From Lentzea nigeriaca (GTDB taxonomy: Bacteria > Actinomycetota > Actinomycetes > Mycobacteriales > Pseudonocardiaceae), in the NCBI RefSeq assembly GCF_016907955.1, contig NZ_JAFBCX010000004.1, positions 186,001 through 250,000 on the forward strand: a DNA stretch of 64,000 bases, written 5' to 3'. Of the stretch, positions 28,246 through 37,117 are shown piece after piece (position 1 is the first letter of the stretch; every line of letters begins with the position of its first letter). Made by a program: the position numbers and the translations under genes. A model generated the notes under the pieces. The model searched no databases. It had not been told where the DNA came from and saw only the letters and a program-made list of their open reading frames with translations.

Positions 28246-29253
28246 ATGCGCACAGCTCTGGTCGGCTACGGCCTAGGTGGGGCGGCCTTCCACGCCCCGT
28301 TCATCGCCACCACCCCAGGCCTGGAACTCTCCGCCGTGGTCACCGCCAACCCGGCCCGCCAGGCCGAGGTCGCCCAGCGCTACCCCTCCACCCGCCTGCT
28401 GTCCTCTCTGGACGAAGTCTGGTCCGGCAAGTTCGACCTGGTGGTCATCACCACCCCGAACCGCTTCCACGCGACCCACGCCCGCCAGGTCCTGGAACAC
28501 GGCCTCAACGTGGTGGTCGACAAACCCTTCGCAGGCTCGGCCGCCGAAGCCAGAGCCCTGGCCTCCATCGCCTACTCCAAGGGCCTGATGCTGGTCCCGT
28601 TCCACAACCGCCGCTGGGACGGCGACTTCCTGACAGTCCAGAAACTCCTGTCCACCAACGCCCTGGGCAAGGTCCACCGCTTCGAGTCCCGCTTCGAACG
28701 CTACCGCCCAGAAATCAAGTCCTCCTGGAAGGAGTCAGGCGACCCGGCCGACCTCGGCAGCATCCTCTTCGACCTGGGCACCCACCTCGTAGACCAGTCA
28801 GTGGCCCTCTTCGGCCGCCCTCGAACAGTCCACGCCGAAATCGCCACCGTCCGCCCAGGCGCCCGAGCCGACGACGACGTCTTCCTCTCCCTGTCCCACG
28901 AGAACGGCGTGCGCTCCCACCTCTGGATGAGCGCCCTGGCAGCCGACCTGGGGCCCCGCTTCCGAGTCCTCGGCCACGACGCGGCCTACGTGAAACACGG
29001 CATGGACCCGCAGGAAGAGCGCCTCAAGGCAGGCGAATCCCCCACCGCCGACGGCTGGGGCGAAGAAACCGAGGAGGCTTGGGGCACGTTGGGCGGCAAG
29101 CCATACCGCACCGAGCCGGGCGCCTACCAGGACTTCTACGCCTCGGTGGCCGCCGGGGTGGCCCCGGTGTCACCCCAGGACGCCGTCACGGGCCTCGAGG
29201 TGATCGAGGCAGCCAAACAGTCAGCCGCCACAGGAGACTCAGTCACCCTCTGA
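28246..29253 (+). CDS. Gfo/Idh/MocA-family oxidoreductase
   Basis: A 335-residue NAD(P)-dependent dehydrogenase. The N-terminal Rossmann motif is ALVGYGLGGAAFHAPFI (GxGxxG at about residues 8-13). The family signature DKPF (residues about 92-95, for EKP) contains the conserved Lys, and DLGTHLVDQSVALFG near residue 180 supplies the catalytic His. Substrates in this family are usually sugars or inositols. TAGGCT overlaps the MerR stop and lies 6 nt before the ATG, so the gene may have its own leaderless promoter as well as read-through. Confidence 0.88.
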   Translation: MRTALVGYGLGGAAFHAPFIATTPGLELSAVVTANPARQAEVAQRYPSTRLLSSLDEVWSGKFDLVVITTPNRFHATHARQVLEHGLNVVVDKPFAGSAAEARALASIAYSKGLMLVPFHNRRWDGDFLTVQKLLSTNALGKVHRFESRFERYRPEIKSSWKESGDPADLGSILFDLGTHLVDQSVALFGRPRTVHAEIATVRPGARADDDVFLSLSHENGVRSHLWMSALAADLGPRFRVLGHDAAYVKHGMDPQEERLKAGESPTADGWGEETEEAWGTLGGKPYRTEPGAYQDFYASVAAGVAPVSPQDAVTGLEVIEAAKQSAATGDSVTL

Positions 29254-29321
29254 CAGGCTCGCGCAAGGGTCCCCCGGAGTTCGGCGTCCCCCGCGCCCCA
29301 AGGTACCGAGGACTGGCGGGG

Positions 29322-29340
29322 TCTGGGGCGGAGCCCCAGA
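29322..29340 (+). terminator. Hairpin terminator after the Gfo/Idh gene
   Basis: TCTGGGGC (29322-29329) and GCCCCAGA (29333-29340) form a perfect 8-bp stem with a 3-nt loop, in the 189-nt gap between convergent genes. The gap holds nothing else that I recognise. A similar GGGGTCTGGGG phrase occurs at 50353-50370. Confidence 0.6.
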
Positions 29341-29442
29341 AACCAACCGGAACAGACGCGCGCACCGCAACCAACCTACGGACGCGAAACCGGTACCCGC
29401 CAACGCAACCGGGGGACGACCCACGAAACCCGCGCGCCCCAC

Positions 29443-30120
29443 TCACCCCCGAACCAACGGCGGATACAACACAGACGCACCCCCACGCCGATACAGAGCA
29501 GCCGGCCGCCCTCCATCCCGAGCAGTCGTCTCCCCGGTGGCCTCCAGGAACCCTTCCACCCCAGTCACCTTCCGGTGGAAGTTCCGAGGATCCAACGAAA
29601 CCCCCCAAACGATCTCGTAAACCCGCCGCAACTCGGCAACCGTGAACTCGCTCCCGCAAAACTCGGTTCCCAGCGCGGTGTACTCGAGCTTCCCCCGAGC
29701 CCTCTCCACCCCATCAGCCAAGATCCGCGCGTGATCAAAGGCCAGCGCCGAAACCTCTGACACCGGCACCCAAGAGGCAGCCGCAGCATCGGTCCCGGCC
29801 ACCGGCACAGGCAGATCAGGGGCCAACGCCAAGTAGGCGACCGAAACCACCCTCATCCGAGGATCGCGCCGAGGCTCCCCGTACGTGGCCAGCTGCTCAA
29901 GGTGCAGCCCGGAAACCCCGGTCTCCTCGACAAGCTCCCGAGCGGCCGCGGCATCCACCGACTCGGACTCCCGCACAAACCCGCCAGGCAACGCCCACCG
30001 CCCCCGATACGGCGCCTCCCCTCGCCGAACCAACAGCGCACACAACGCGTCAGACCGCACGGTCAGCACCACGAGGTCGACCGTGACAGCGAAGGGAGGG
30101 AAATCACTTGGCGTGTACAC
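29443..30120 (-). CDS. Nudix protein with C-terminal winged helix (NrtR-like)
   Basis: A 225-residue protein. The Nudix box is complete (GGFVRESESVDAAAAREL followed by VEETG), matching Gx5Ex7REUxEExG at about residues 46-68, so catalysis is possible. The C-terminal half (LEYTALGTEFCGSEFTVAEL, RRVYEIVWG, LDPRNFHRKV) matches the winged-helix part of NrtR, which represses NAD-related genes and senses ADP-ribose. GTG 30120 follows TATACT by 7 nt. The divergent neighbours are an SPFH protein and a NAD-kinase-like protein, with a palindromic operator between, so an NAD-linked regulatory role is likely. Confidence 0.85.
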   Translation of the reverse strand: MYTPSDFPPFAVTVDLVVLTVRSDALCALLVRRGEAPYRGRWALPGGFVRESESVDAAAARELVEETGVSGLHLEQLATYGEPRRDPRMRVVSVAYLALAPDLPVPVAGTDAAAASWVPVSEVSALAFDHARILADGVERARGKLEYTALGTEFCGSEFTVAELRRVYEIVWGVSLDPRNFHRKVTGVEGFLEATGETTARDGGRPAALYRRGGASVLYPPLVRG

Positions 30121-30127
30121 ACCCCCG

Positions 30128-30157
30128 AGTATAGGGTTATCGTCAGATTGACGACAA
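30128..30157 (-). promoter_or_regulatory. Promoter with palindromic operator for the Nudix and SPFH genes
   Basis: On the minus strand TTGTCG (30157-30152), an 18-nt spacer and TATACT (30133-30128) form a strong promoter whose transcript would start at GTG 30120. TCGTCA-GAT-TGACGA (30140-30154), extended to TT...AA with one mismatch over 30137-30157, overlaps the -35 and spacer. Binding would block the Nudix promoter and could also act on the SPFH gene at 30192. Confidence 0.65.
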
Positions 30158-30191
30158 GCAACCAGGGCGAAGCACGAGCACAGGGGACGAC

Positions 30192-31139
30192 ATGGCCGAC
30201 ATCAGCACCTACCTGGGACTCCGCCACCTCAGAGGAGCCCCCACCATCCACATCAGACACATCAGAAAGGGCAAGGTCATCCACGAGGGCACAGGCCTGA
30301 GCTTCTGGTTCCGTCCGAGAACCGCGGTCCTGAGCGAAGTCCCGGTGGACGACCGAGAACTGCCGATGCTGTTCCACGCCCGCACAAGCGACTACCAGGA
30401 CGTGACAGTCCAGCTGACCATCACGTACCGCTGCACCGATCCGGAGACCGCAACGGCCCGCATCGACTTCTCGATCGACCCGGACACGGGAACCTGGCGC
30501 CAGGACCCGCTGAGCCAGATCGCCAACACCCTCACCGAGAGCACCCAGCAGCACGCCCTCAAGATCCTCGGCACCCTGGACCTCGAGACCGCCATCAAGA
30601 CCGGCGTGGAGAGGGTCAAGGAAACCGTCAGGGAAAACCTGACCGCCACCCACATCGGGCTGGAGATCATCGACGTGAGGGTGGTCGCCATCCGCCCGGA
30701 CGCCGACATGGAGAAGGCCCTCCAGACCACGATCCGCGAGAAGGTCCAGCAGGAAGCCGACAAGGCCACCTACGAGCGCCGGGCCATCGCGGTGGAACGG
30801 GAGCGAGCCATCAGCGAGAACGAGCTGCAGAACCAGATCGAGCTCGCGAAGCGAGAAGAACTCCTTGTCGTGCAACGAGGTGCGAACGCGCTTAAGCAGG
30901 CGGAGGATCACGCGAGGGCGAGCCGGATCGCCGACGACGCCAAGGCCGAGGGCATCCGCAAGCTCGCGGAAGCCGAGGCGGCTGGCGAGAAGGCGAGGCT
31001 CGACGCCTACAAGGAGGTCCCGCGGGGAACGCTGTTCGCACTGGCCGCCAAGGAGCTCGCCGGCAACCTGCCGGAGATCGGCAGCATCACCCTCACGCCG
31101 GACGTGATCCAGCCGATCCTGCAGAGACTGGCCCGATGA
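30192..31139 (+). CDS. SPFH/band-7 domain protein
   Basis: A 315-residue SPFH (stomatin/prohibitin/flotillin) protein. The domain covers about residues 20-190 ([30 protein letters not shown]). A long charged coiled coil follows (residues 175-280, with alternating Glu/Lys/Ala) and is expected to drive oligomerisation. No N-terminal transmembrane segment is visible, so membrane association would be peripheral, or the protein forms cytosolic cages. GGGGAC precedes ATG 30192. The stop overlaps the NAD-kinase-like gene, so the two are translationally coupled under the Nudix-linked operator. Confidence 0.85.
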   Translation: MADISTYLGLRHLRGAPTIHIRHIRKGKVIHEGTGLSFWFRPRTAVLSEVPVDDRELPMLFHARTSDYQDVTVQLTITYRCTDPETATARIDFSIDPDTGTWRQDPLSQIANTLTESTQQHALKILGTLDLETAIKTGVERVKETVRENLTATHIGLEIIDVRVVAIRPDADMEKALQTTIREKVQQEADKATYERRAIAVERERAISENELQNQIELAKREELLVVQRGANALKQAEDHARASRIADDAKAEGIRKLAEAEAAGEKARLDAYKEVPRGTLFALAAKELAGNLPEIGSITLTPDVIQPILQRLAR

Positions 31140-31987
31140 GTCTCGCCCCGAGAATTGTGCTGGTGCACAGGCGCACCGAGCTGACAGAGTTGCTGGCACG
31201 GCATGGCACACGGGGCCAGGTCGAGTTCTTCCTGAAGTCCCGCAACAGAACCCTGGACGAGGTGGTGGACCGTGACCAGCAGGCCCGCAGGGCGTTGGGA
31301 GCTGTCAGCGCCGCGATCCCGCTCGACTGGCGCCGCGGCGTGGTCGAGAGGGAAGACCTGTCGCGGTTCCTGTTCGCGCCCGAGGACGTAGTCGTCATCG
31401 TCGGGCAGGACGGGCTGGTCGCCAACGTCGCCAAGTACCTCGACGGCCAGCCCGTGATCGGCATCAACCCGGAGCGGGGCGTGCTCGCCGAGCACGCACC
31501 CCAGGACGCCCAAGAACTCCTGCACAGCACGGAAAACACCGAAGAGCGCACGATGGTCGAGGCGACGACCGACGACGGGCAGAGCCTCCTCGCGCTCAAC
31601 GAGATCTACGTCGGCCACCCGAGCCACCAGACCAGCCGGTACCGCATCCGCGACGAACGCCAGGCCTCGTCCGGTGTCCTCGTCGGCACCGGCACCGGCG
31701 CCACCGGCTGGTGCTCGAGTGCCCATCGGGAACGGAAAAGCCGGCTGATCCTTCCCGAACCGACCGAGCGCAGGCTCGTGTGGTTCGTCCGGGAGGCGTG
31801 GCCGTCGCCGAGCACCGGCATCGAGCACACCGAAGGCGAGATCACCGGCGAGCCGCTGACCATCGACGTCGAGTCCGACGGGCTGGTGGCGTTCGGCGAC
31901 GGCATCGAGAGCGACGCGCTACGCCTCGGCTGGGGACAGCGGCTGAGCGTCGGGCTCGCTGCCCGCAGGCTCCGCCTGGTGCGCTGA
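31136..31987 (+). CDS. NAD kinase-like protein with altered GGDG motif
   Basis: A 283-residue protein with the ATP-NAD kinase fold. The hallmark GGDG is GQDG (residues 90-93, [16 protein letters not shown]), and a conserved NE pair occurs in [10 protein letters not shown] near residue 160. The TGSTAY-type loop is replaced by [14 protein letters not shown] (about residues 182-195), and the C-terminal fold segment reads [19 protein letters not shown] kinases make NADP; the changed first Gly and nucleotide loop suggest a different substrate, or binding without catalysis. ATGA overlap with the SPFH gene. Its 3' end overlaps the convergent transporter by 69 nt. Confidence 0.75.
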   Translation: MSLAPRIVLVHRRTELTELLARHGTRGQVEFFLKSRNRTLDEVVDRDQQARRALGAVSAAIPLDWRRGVVEREDLSRFLFAPEDVVVIVGQDGLVANVAKYLDGQPVIGINPERGVLAEHAPQDAQELLHSTENTEERTMVEATTDDGQSLLALNEIYVGHPSHQTSRYRIRDERQASSGVLVGTGTGATGWCSSAHRERKSRLILPEPTERRLVWFVREAWPSPSTGIEHTEGEITGEPLTIDVESDGLVAFGDGIESDALRLGWGQRLSVGLAARRLRLVR

Positions 31988-33196
31988 GCCGATCAGCAGC
32001 AGGCACAGGCCGGACAACACAGCACCAAGAACCAGGTAGAGCGCGACGGCCCAGGTTCCGTAGCCCAGCAGCGAGGTCGCGACGAACGGCGCCAGGCCGC
32101 CTCCGAGCACGGCGCCGAGCTGGTAGCTCACCGCCACCCCGCTGTACCGCACGCGCGTCCGGAACAGCTCGGCGAAGTAGGCGGCCATCGGCCCGAACAA
32201 CGCACCCGAGCCGATGAAGCCGAGCACCATCGCCGCGGTGAACCACCGCGCGTCCATCAGCCAGAACATCGGGAACGCGAACGCTGCCTGGAACACCGCC
32301 CCGCCGAACATCACCGGCAGCCGCCCGACCCGGTCCGAGAGCCAGGCGAACACGGGCAACGAGATCACCTGGGCGAGCCCGCCGACGACCTGCGCCACCA
32401 GTAGCTCGTCCGGGGACATCCGCAGGGCCGTGCGGCCGTAGTTGATGGTGAACACCGACAACACGAAGATGAAGATCTGGAATCCGAGGTTCACGCCCGC
32501 GCCGAGCAGCAGCACCCGCCACTGCGTGCGCACGACCTCGGCGAGCGGCGTCCGCGCTTTCTCGGCCCGTTCGAACCGCGGGCTCTCGGCGACCCGCAAC
32601 CTGATGTAGAGACCGATGCCGACCAGCATGATCGAGAAGAGGAACGGCAGGCGCCAGCCCCACGTCAGGAAGCCGGGGCCGGACACCCGCGACGACAGGT
32701 ACATCGCCAGGTTCGCGAGCACCAGGCCGATCGGCGACCCGATGAACACCCAGCTGCCGTACCAGCCCCAGCGCCCCGACGGTGCGTGCTCGACGGCCAT
32801 CAGCGACGCGCCGCCCTGTTCGCCGCCCATGAAGAAGCCCTGCACGATCCGCAGCAGCACGAGCAGTGCCGGTGCCGCGATGCCGATCGAGGCGTAGGAC
32901 GGAAGCACGCCGATCAACGCCGTGGCCAGCCCCGTCATCGACAGGGTGATCACGAGCATCGCGCGGCGCCCGAGCCGGTCACCGAGGTGTCCGATCACCG
33001 CGCCGCCGAGCGGGCGGGCCACGAAACCCGCGCCGAACGTGGCGAACGCCAGCAGCACGCCGACGCGGCTGTCGAACTGCGGGAAGAAGATCTTGTTGAA
33101 CACGAGCGCCGAGGCCGTGCCGTAGAGCAGGAAGTCGTAGAGCTCGATCGTGTTACCGACCGCGGATGCCACAGCTACTTTGCGTACCCCCGTCAT
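31919..33196 (-). CDS. MFS transporter, metabolite:H+ symporter (MHS) family
   Basis: A 425-residue transporter with 12 predicted helices. The N-terminus [20 protein letters not shown] and the loop [14 protein letters not shown] (about residues 68-81) are characteristic of the ShiA/ProP/citrate-proton branch, and [11 protein letters not shown] marks the second half. Likely substrates are organic acids, betaines or shikimate-like compounds. The start ATG 33196 begins the conserved N-terminal helix. The gene ends inside the 3' end of the NAD-kinase-like gene on the other strand. Confidence 0.87.
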   Translation of the reverse strand: MTGVRKVAVASAVGNTIELYDFLLYGTASALVFNKIFFPQFDSRVGVLLAFATFGAGFVARPLGGAVIGHLGDRLGRRAMLVITLSMTGLATALIGVLPSYASIGIAAPALLVLLRIVQGFFMGGEQGGASLMAVEHAPSGRWGWYGSWVFIGSPIGLVLANLAMYLSSRVSGPGFLTWGWRLPFLFSIMLVGIGLYIRLRVAESPRFERAEKARTPLAEVVRTQWRVLLLGAGVNLGFQIFIFVLSVFTINYGRTALRMSPDELLVAQVVGGLAQVISLPVFAWLSDRVGRLPVMFGGAVFQAAFAFPMFWLMDARWFTAAMVLGFIGSGALFGPMAAYFAELFRTRVRYSGVAVSYQLGAVLGGGLAPFVATSLLGYGTWAVALYLVLGAVLSGLCLLLIGSAHQAEPAGSEPDAQPLSPAEA

Positions 33197-33259
33197 CGTT
33201 CCAGCCTGGTGGAGGGATTGACACTGCGCAATGGCCCGGTCACCCTTCGTCCTACGTTC

Positions 33260-33273
33260 CTACTCTTCAGTAA
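33260..33273. promoter_or_regulatory. Palindrome CTACTCTTCAGTAA upstream of the second SGNH hydrolase
   Basis: TACT-N4-AGTA inverted repeat, 10 nt before the start of the secreted hydrolase. It is the third copy of the core found at 9525-9541 and 19649-19662. Its position would cover the transcription start. Confidence 0.5.
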
Positions 33274-33283
33274 CGAGGTAGCA

Positions 33284-34153
33284 ATGACGCGCCGAGTGAC
33301 TGTTGTATCCCTGCTCACGGCCCTGATAGCAGCGATTCTGGCCCCGACCGCCAGCGCGGCGCCGCAGTACCGGAACTACGTCTCACTCGGGGACTCGTTC
33401 GTCTCCGGACCGTTCATCCCCCTGCAGCGGCTCGACCCGCTGAGCTGCTTCAAGTCGACCCAGAACTACCCGTCGGTCATCGCCCGCGAGCTCGGCATCG
33501 CCCACTTCACCGACATCTCCTGCGGTGGCGCCCAGACCAAGGACATGGCAGGCGCGCAGAGCGGCTTCCCCGGCCAGTCCGTGCCGCAGCTCTCCGCCCT
33601 CAAGCCGGACACGGATCTCGTCACCGTCTCCATCGGAGGCAACGACATCGGGTTCGGCGAGATCATCCAGAACTGCGCGAGCCGCGGCCTGCTCGACCCG
33701 TACGGCGCGCCCTGCAAGGCGTTCTACGGCAACGAACTCGCGCAACGCATCGACGCCACCGCACCGAAGGTCGCGAACGTCCTGCAGGCCATCAGACAAC
33801 ACTCGCCGAAGGCCAGGATCGTGGTCGTCGGCTACCTGCGCATCCTGCCGCCATCGGGCGGGTGCTGGCCCGTCGTGCCCATCGCGAGCGGCGACGTGCC
33901 GTACCTCGACACCATGCAGCAGCTGCTCAACGGCATGCTCGGCGCGCAGGCGAAAGCCGCGGGCGCCGGCTGGGTCAACCCGTACGACATCAGCCTCGGC
34001 CGTGACGTGTGCGCGGCTCCCTGGGACAAGTGGGTCGAAGGCCTGATCCCCACCCGGCCGGCGTTCCCGGTTCACCCGAATGCGAGCGGCATGGCAGCGG
34101 TGGGTAAGCAGGTCGTCGCCGCACTCGCCGGGACGGGGCTCGCGGGCGTCTAG
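33284..34153 (+). CDS. Secreted SGNH/GDSL hydrolase (second copy)
   Basis: A 289-residue secreted esterase. The signal peptide is about residues 1-25 (VVSLLTALIAAILAPTASA before APQYR). SGNH blocks: SLGDSFVSG with the nucleophile Ser, DISCGGAQTKD, VSIGGNDIGFG, and FPVHPNASG with the catalytic His and Asn replacing the more usual residue spacing. Six or more Cys suggest disulfides. GAGG lies 6 nt before ATG 33284. It is a paralogue in style of the hydrolase at 18810-19598 and carries the same upstream palindrome type. Confidence 0.9.
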   Translation: MTRRVTVVSLLTALIAAILAPTASAAPQYRNYVSLGDSFVSGPFIPLQRLDPLSCFKSTQNYPSVIARELGIAHFTDISCGGAQTKDMAGAQSGFPGQSVPQLSALKPDTDLVTVSIGGNDIGFGEIIQNCASRGLLDPYGAPCKAFYGNELAQRIDATAPKVANVLQAIRQHSPKARIVVVGYLRILPPSGGCWPVVPIASGDVPYLDTMQQLLNGMLGAQAKAAGAGWVNPYDISLGRDVCAAPWDKWVEGLIPTRPAFPVHPNASGMAAVGKQVVAALAGTGLAGV

Positions 34154-34241
34154 TTGCACGCAGTCGCGTCGGTTTACACGATCTGGTGTTTACCGCCGAG
34201 TCGCGTGGAATTCTCGGTCCTTGCCACGTCACAGTGTGGAC

Positions 34242-34622
34242 ATGGCAAGGACCCCCCTTTTGTTTGCCTGCCTCGCGCTGGCCGCTCTCGTCGTCCCCGC
34301 TACCGCGCAGGCAGCACCTCCCGCAACCGGCCTGGTGCTGTCGGTGCGTCCGGAGATGGGCACGCTCAGCACCACGCGGCTCAACTGCCAGCCCGCGGGC
34401 GGTTCGCACCGCAACGCCAAGGAAGCGTGCGACGGCCTCACTCCCGTCAACGGCGACTTCACCAAAATGAAGCCGGCGGCCGACGTCGCGTGCACCATGG
34501 AGATCAACATGACCATCGCCACGCTGAAGGGCAAGTGGCGCGGGAAGAAGGTCAGTTTCGAGCAGACCTACTCCAACCCGTGCGTCCTGCGCGTGAACAC
34601 CGGCAAGGTGTTCGACTTCTGA
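34242..34622 (+). CDS. Secreted subtilisin inhibitor-like (SSI) protein
   Basis: A 126-residue secreted protease inhibitor of the Streptomyces subtilisin inhibitor family (PF00720). The signal peptide ends near residue 24 (VVPATAQA before APPATG). Family landmarks are the four Cys (LNCQP, KEACDG, VACTM, SNPCVL), the SSI-like GTWRG-type segment GKWRGKKVSFEQTYSNPC, and the C-terminal TGKVFDF. The reactive site should lie at Met-Glu in ACTMEIN; P1 Met favours subtilisin- or chymotrypsin-like proteases, while the acidic P1' is unusual. It follows the SGNH hydrolase and ends at a very strong bidirectional hairpin. Confidence 0.88.
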   Translation: MARTPLLFACLALAALVVPATAQAAPPATGLVLSVRPEMGTLSTTRLNCQPAGGSHRNAKEACDGLTPVNGDFTKMKPAADVACTMEINMTIATLKGKWRGKKVSFEQTYSNPCVLRVNTGKVFDF

Positions 34623-34626
34623 GACC

Positions 34627-34679
34627 GCGATCTCCGGTGTCCCGCCGCACCGTCGTCGCGGCGGGACACCGGAGATCGC
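34627..34679. terminator. Bidirectional terminator with a 22-bp perfect stem
   Basis: Positions 34627-34648 are exactly complementary to 34658-34679 around a 9-nt loop. The stem starts 4 nt after the SSI stop and ends 3 nt before the stop codon of the convergent GH95-type gene, so it can end both transcripts. Confidence 0.8.
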
Positions 34680-34682
34680 CCT

Positions 34683-36950
34683 TCAGCCGGGCAGACCCCA
34701 CGACGGTGCCGGAGCACCGATCACCGGGCCGACCTTCAGGTCCGGCTTGTCCCCGTTGCGGTGGATGACAGCTTCCTCGCCGCGCCGCAGCTCGATGCGC
34801 AGATCTCCGTTGGGCAGCACCGAAAAACGCTTCGGCCGGCCCGTGTGATCACGCACGACCGGGTCCTTGATGTCCGTCCGGACGACACAGGGCGCACCGG
34901 CCTCGCTCCGCAGCTTGATCCACCGCGTGGCGCCATTCTGGCGGGAAGCGCTGAGCAGGAACGCGCCCTGCGTCCGGAAGTTGTCGAGCGAGATCTCCGG
35001 CCACGGCACCGCGGGGAACACGCGCATCACGCCACCCCAGCTCTGGCACAGCATGTCGTACATCGACTGCACCGCCGAGAGCGGCGTTTCGATGACGGGA
35101 CCGGACTCCTGGTACATCGTGTTCGGCTTGATGTACCGGCGCATCAGCTCGCCGAGGTAGAAGTCCGCCTTGTCTCCGCGCAACATCTGCGCGGAGATCG
35201 AGGCGGCGCCGGTGAACGTGTAGCCCTGCAACGCACCCTCGAAGCTGATCCAGTGGTTCAGCGACGTCTCGATCAGCTGCCGCTTGGCCGGGTCCTCCCA
35301 CGTCACCTCGTACAGCGGGTAGATCTGCAGCAGGTGCGAGTAATGCCGGTGCGACTTCGCGAACGGCACACCCGCGCCGATCATGTACCCGTTGGCGTCC
35401 ACCGGGTACGGCGTGAGGTTCGCGAGCGTGTCCTGCCACTTCGGGATCAGCGGATCGTTGACGCGCAACGACTTCGCGGACTCCAGCAGAGTCAGGCAGC
35501 CCCACCGGATCAGCGCGAGGTCGTAGTTGCAGTCCGGCGCGTTGACGCCGTACTCGGGCGAGAACGTGATCGGCAGGTGCCACTTGCCGTCCGAGCCCTT
35601 GGTCAGGAAGTGGAAGTAGTAGTTGATGGCCCTGCGCAGCAACGGGAACAGCACGTTGCGCAGGACACGGTCGTCCATCGTGTGCCGGTAGGTGAGCCAG
35701 ACGTTGTGCAGCGTCCAGGTCAGGTTGCCGACCTCGGGCGTCGGCACGTCCTTGCCGGGAATGCCCACGCCGTAACCGGAGTTGCCGATGCCCGCGCCGT
35801 TGTTCAGCACGGTGTCGGTGGTGCGCGGGACACCGGCGGAGTCGTGCCGGTACTCGGCGGGGACCTGCTCGACGAGCACGTCGCGATACCTGTCGACGGA
35901 GTACGTGACGGCGTCGAAGTCGACGTGGTTGGAGCCGTGGATCAGCCAGTACTCCAGCTGCACGTTGAGGTTCCACCACGTGTTGGGCCACGGCGTGTTC
36001 TCGAGCCACGGACCGCATGTCGCGATCGCGGGCGCTTCTTTCCGAGCGGCGGAAGCGAACTTGTACAGCTGGATCCAGTAGAACGCCTGCAGCCGCTTGT
36101 CCGGAATGGACAGGAAGCTCCTGCGGTAGAAGTCGTGCCACCACAGCCGGTGGCCGACGGCGAGGCCCTCGATCGAGCCGCACCGGACGTTGCCGATCGC
36201 CTTGCGCACAGCGGTCTTCTGTGGGTGCGACCACGCGACGCTGGTGAACAGCGTGCGCCGGGTGCCGCGGGTGACCTCGCGCCACGCTGTCACGTGCTCG
36301 CCGCCCGCGTTCAACGGCTGCACCGCGAGCTGCACGTCACCGGAGCTGGTGAGCTGCACCGGCGGGTTGTCCGTGAAGCCGGCCGGTGCGGGCTTGTTCC
36401 ACTTCGGGTCGGTGCGCGGGCTGATGGCCTTGAGCGGGTGGAAGACCCACCTGAACGTACGCTCGCCCTCGCTCGCCTGAACGTCGATCGCGTAGAGGTC
36501 GCGCTCGGTGTGGATGAACGCGCGTAGCTTCAGGCTTCCGGCGGCGGTGGTGATCGTGCCGGTCAGCTCGGCGTTCCAGAGGTCGAGCCGCCAGTCGACG
36601 GCGGTGATCGCGCCGACGGGTTCGAGCGTGAAGTAGCCGATGGGCAGCCGGGCCAGGCCGAACAGCGCTCCGAACTCCGGCCGGTGGTCCTGCACCTGGG
36701 AGTGCTGGACGTTGAATCTGACGGCGTTGGCGCCCGGTTCGGCGTAGATGCCGGAGCCCAGGAAACCGTTGCCGAGGTACGGCCCCTCGAACCAGGTCGT
36801 CGGCATCTTCTTCCAGATGAGATCCGATGACCCGATGAAGTCTCGCCAGTTGAAGTCATCACCCGCTGACGCGATGTCAGGGAGCAGCGCACTGCCCGCT
36901 ACCCCGGCCAACGCGCCTCCGATCAGCGTGCGCCGGTTGAGTTCGACCAC
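34683..36950 (-). CDS. Exported GH95-like glycoside hydrolase (alpha-L-fucosidase type)
   Basis: A 755-residue exported enzyme. A twin-arginine type signal (LNRRTLIGGALAGVAGSALL) leads the protein. The body has the GH95 layout: N-terminal beta domain (LGNGFLGSGIYAEPGANAVR), (alpha/alpha)6 barrel with PNTWWNLNVQLEYW near residue 330 (equivalent to the Asn/Gln/Tyr substrate loop), the region SHRHYSHLLQIYPLYEVTWE, and a C-terminal beta part. GH95 enzymes use an inverting mechanism on alpha-1,2-fucosides or galactosides. GTG 36950 has GTGAGG 9 nt upstream; GTG 36965 is possible. With the GH29 enzyme at 44574 it gives the region two fucosidase-type enzymes. Confidence 0.78.
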   Translation of the reverse strand: MVELNRRTLIGGALAGVAGSALLPDIASAGDDFNWRDFIGSSDLIWKKMPTTWFEGPYLGNGFLGSGIYAEPGANAVRFNVQHSQVQDHRPEFGALFGLARLPIGYFTLEPVGAITAVDWRLDLWNAELTGTITTAAGSLKLRAFIHTERDLYAIDVQASEGERTFRWVFHPLKAISPRTDPKWNKPAPAGFTDNPPVQLTSSGDVQLAVQPLNAGGEHVTAWREVTRGTRRTLFTSVAWSHPQKTAVRKAIGNVRCGSIEGLAVGHRLWWHDFYRRSFLSIPDKRLQAFYWIQLYKFASAARKEAPAIATCGPWLENTPWPNTWWNLNVQLEYWLIHGSNHVDFDAVTYSVDRYRDVLVEQVPAEYRHDSAGVPRTTDTVLNNGAGIGNSGYGVGIPGKDVPTPEVGNLTWTLHNVWLTYRHTMDDRVLRNVLFPLLRRAINYYFHFLTKGSDGKWHLPITFSPEYGVNAPDCNYDLALIRWGCLTLLESAKSLRVNDPLIPKWQDTLANLTPYPVDANGYMIGAGVPFAKSHRHYSHLLQIYPLYEVTWEDPAKRQLIETSLNHWISFEGALQGYTFTGAASISAQMLRGDKADFYLGELMRRYIKPNTMYQESGPVIETPLSAVQSMYDMLCQSWGGVMRVFPAVPWPEISLDNFRTQGAFLLSASRQNGATRWIKLRSEAGAPCVVRTDIKDPVVRDHTGRPKRFSVLPNGDLRIELRRGEEAVIHRNGDKPDLKVGPVIGAPAPSWGLPG

Positions 36951-37060
36951 GTTTGGGCACCTCACTTCAGTGTGCGGTCAGGTCCACGCGGGCGGCGATT
37001 CATCGGATCTTTCGTGACCGTCCCAGCCGAGTCAAGAGGTTCAACTTCCCCGCGCTTGAC

Positions 37061-37089
37061 CAATCTGGTTTGTGATGCAAACCTGATTG
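37061..37089. promoter_or_regulatory. Long inverted-repeat operator upstream of the membrane protein/regulator pair
   Basis: CAATCTGGTTTG (37061-37072) and CAAACCTGATTG (37078-37089) are inverted repeats with one mismatch and a 5-nt centre. TTGACC (37056-37061), a good -35, abuts it. The element lies 28 nt upstream of ATG 37118 and is the obvious binding site for the regulator encoded second in the operon. Confidence 0.6.
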
Positions 37090-37117
37090 CAGACGAGTGC
37101 AATTGGGGGAACTAATC

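Noticed and set aside
32786-33283. N-terminal extension of the SGNH hydrolase up to 455 codons
   Set aside because: The extension would put the signal peptide in the middle of the protein and runs antisense to the MFS gene. ATG 33284 has a good SD.
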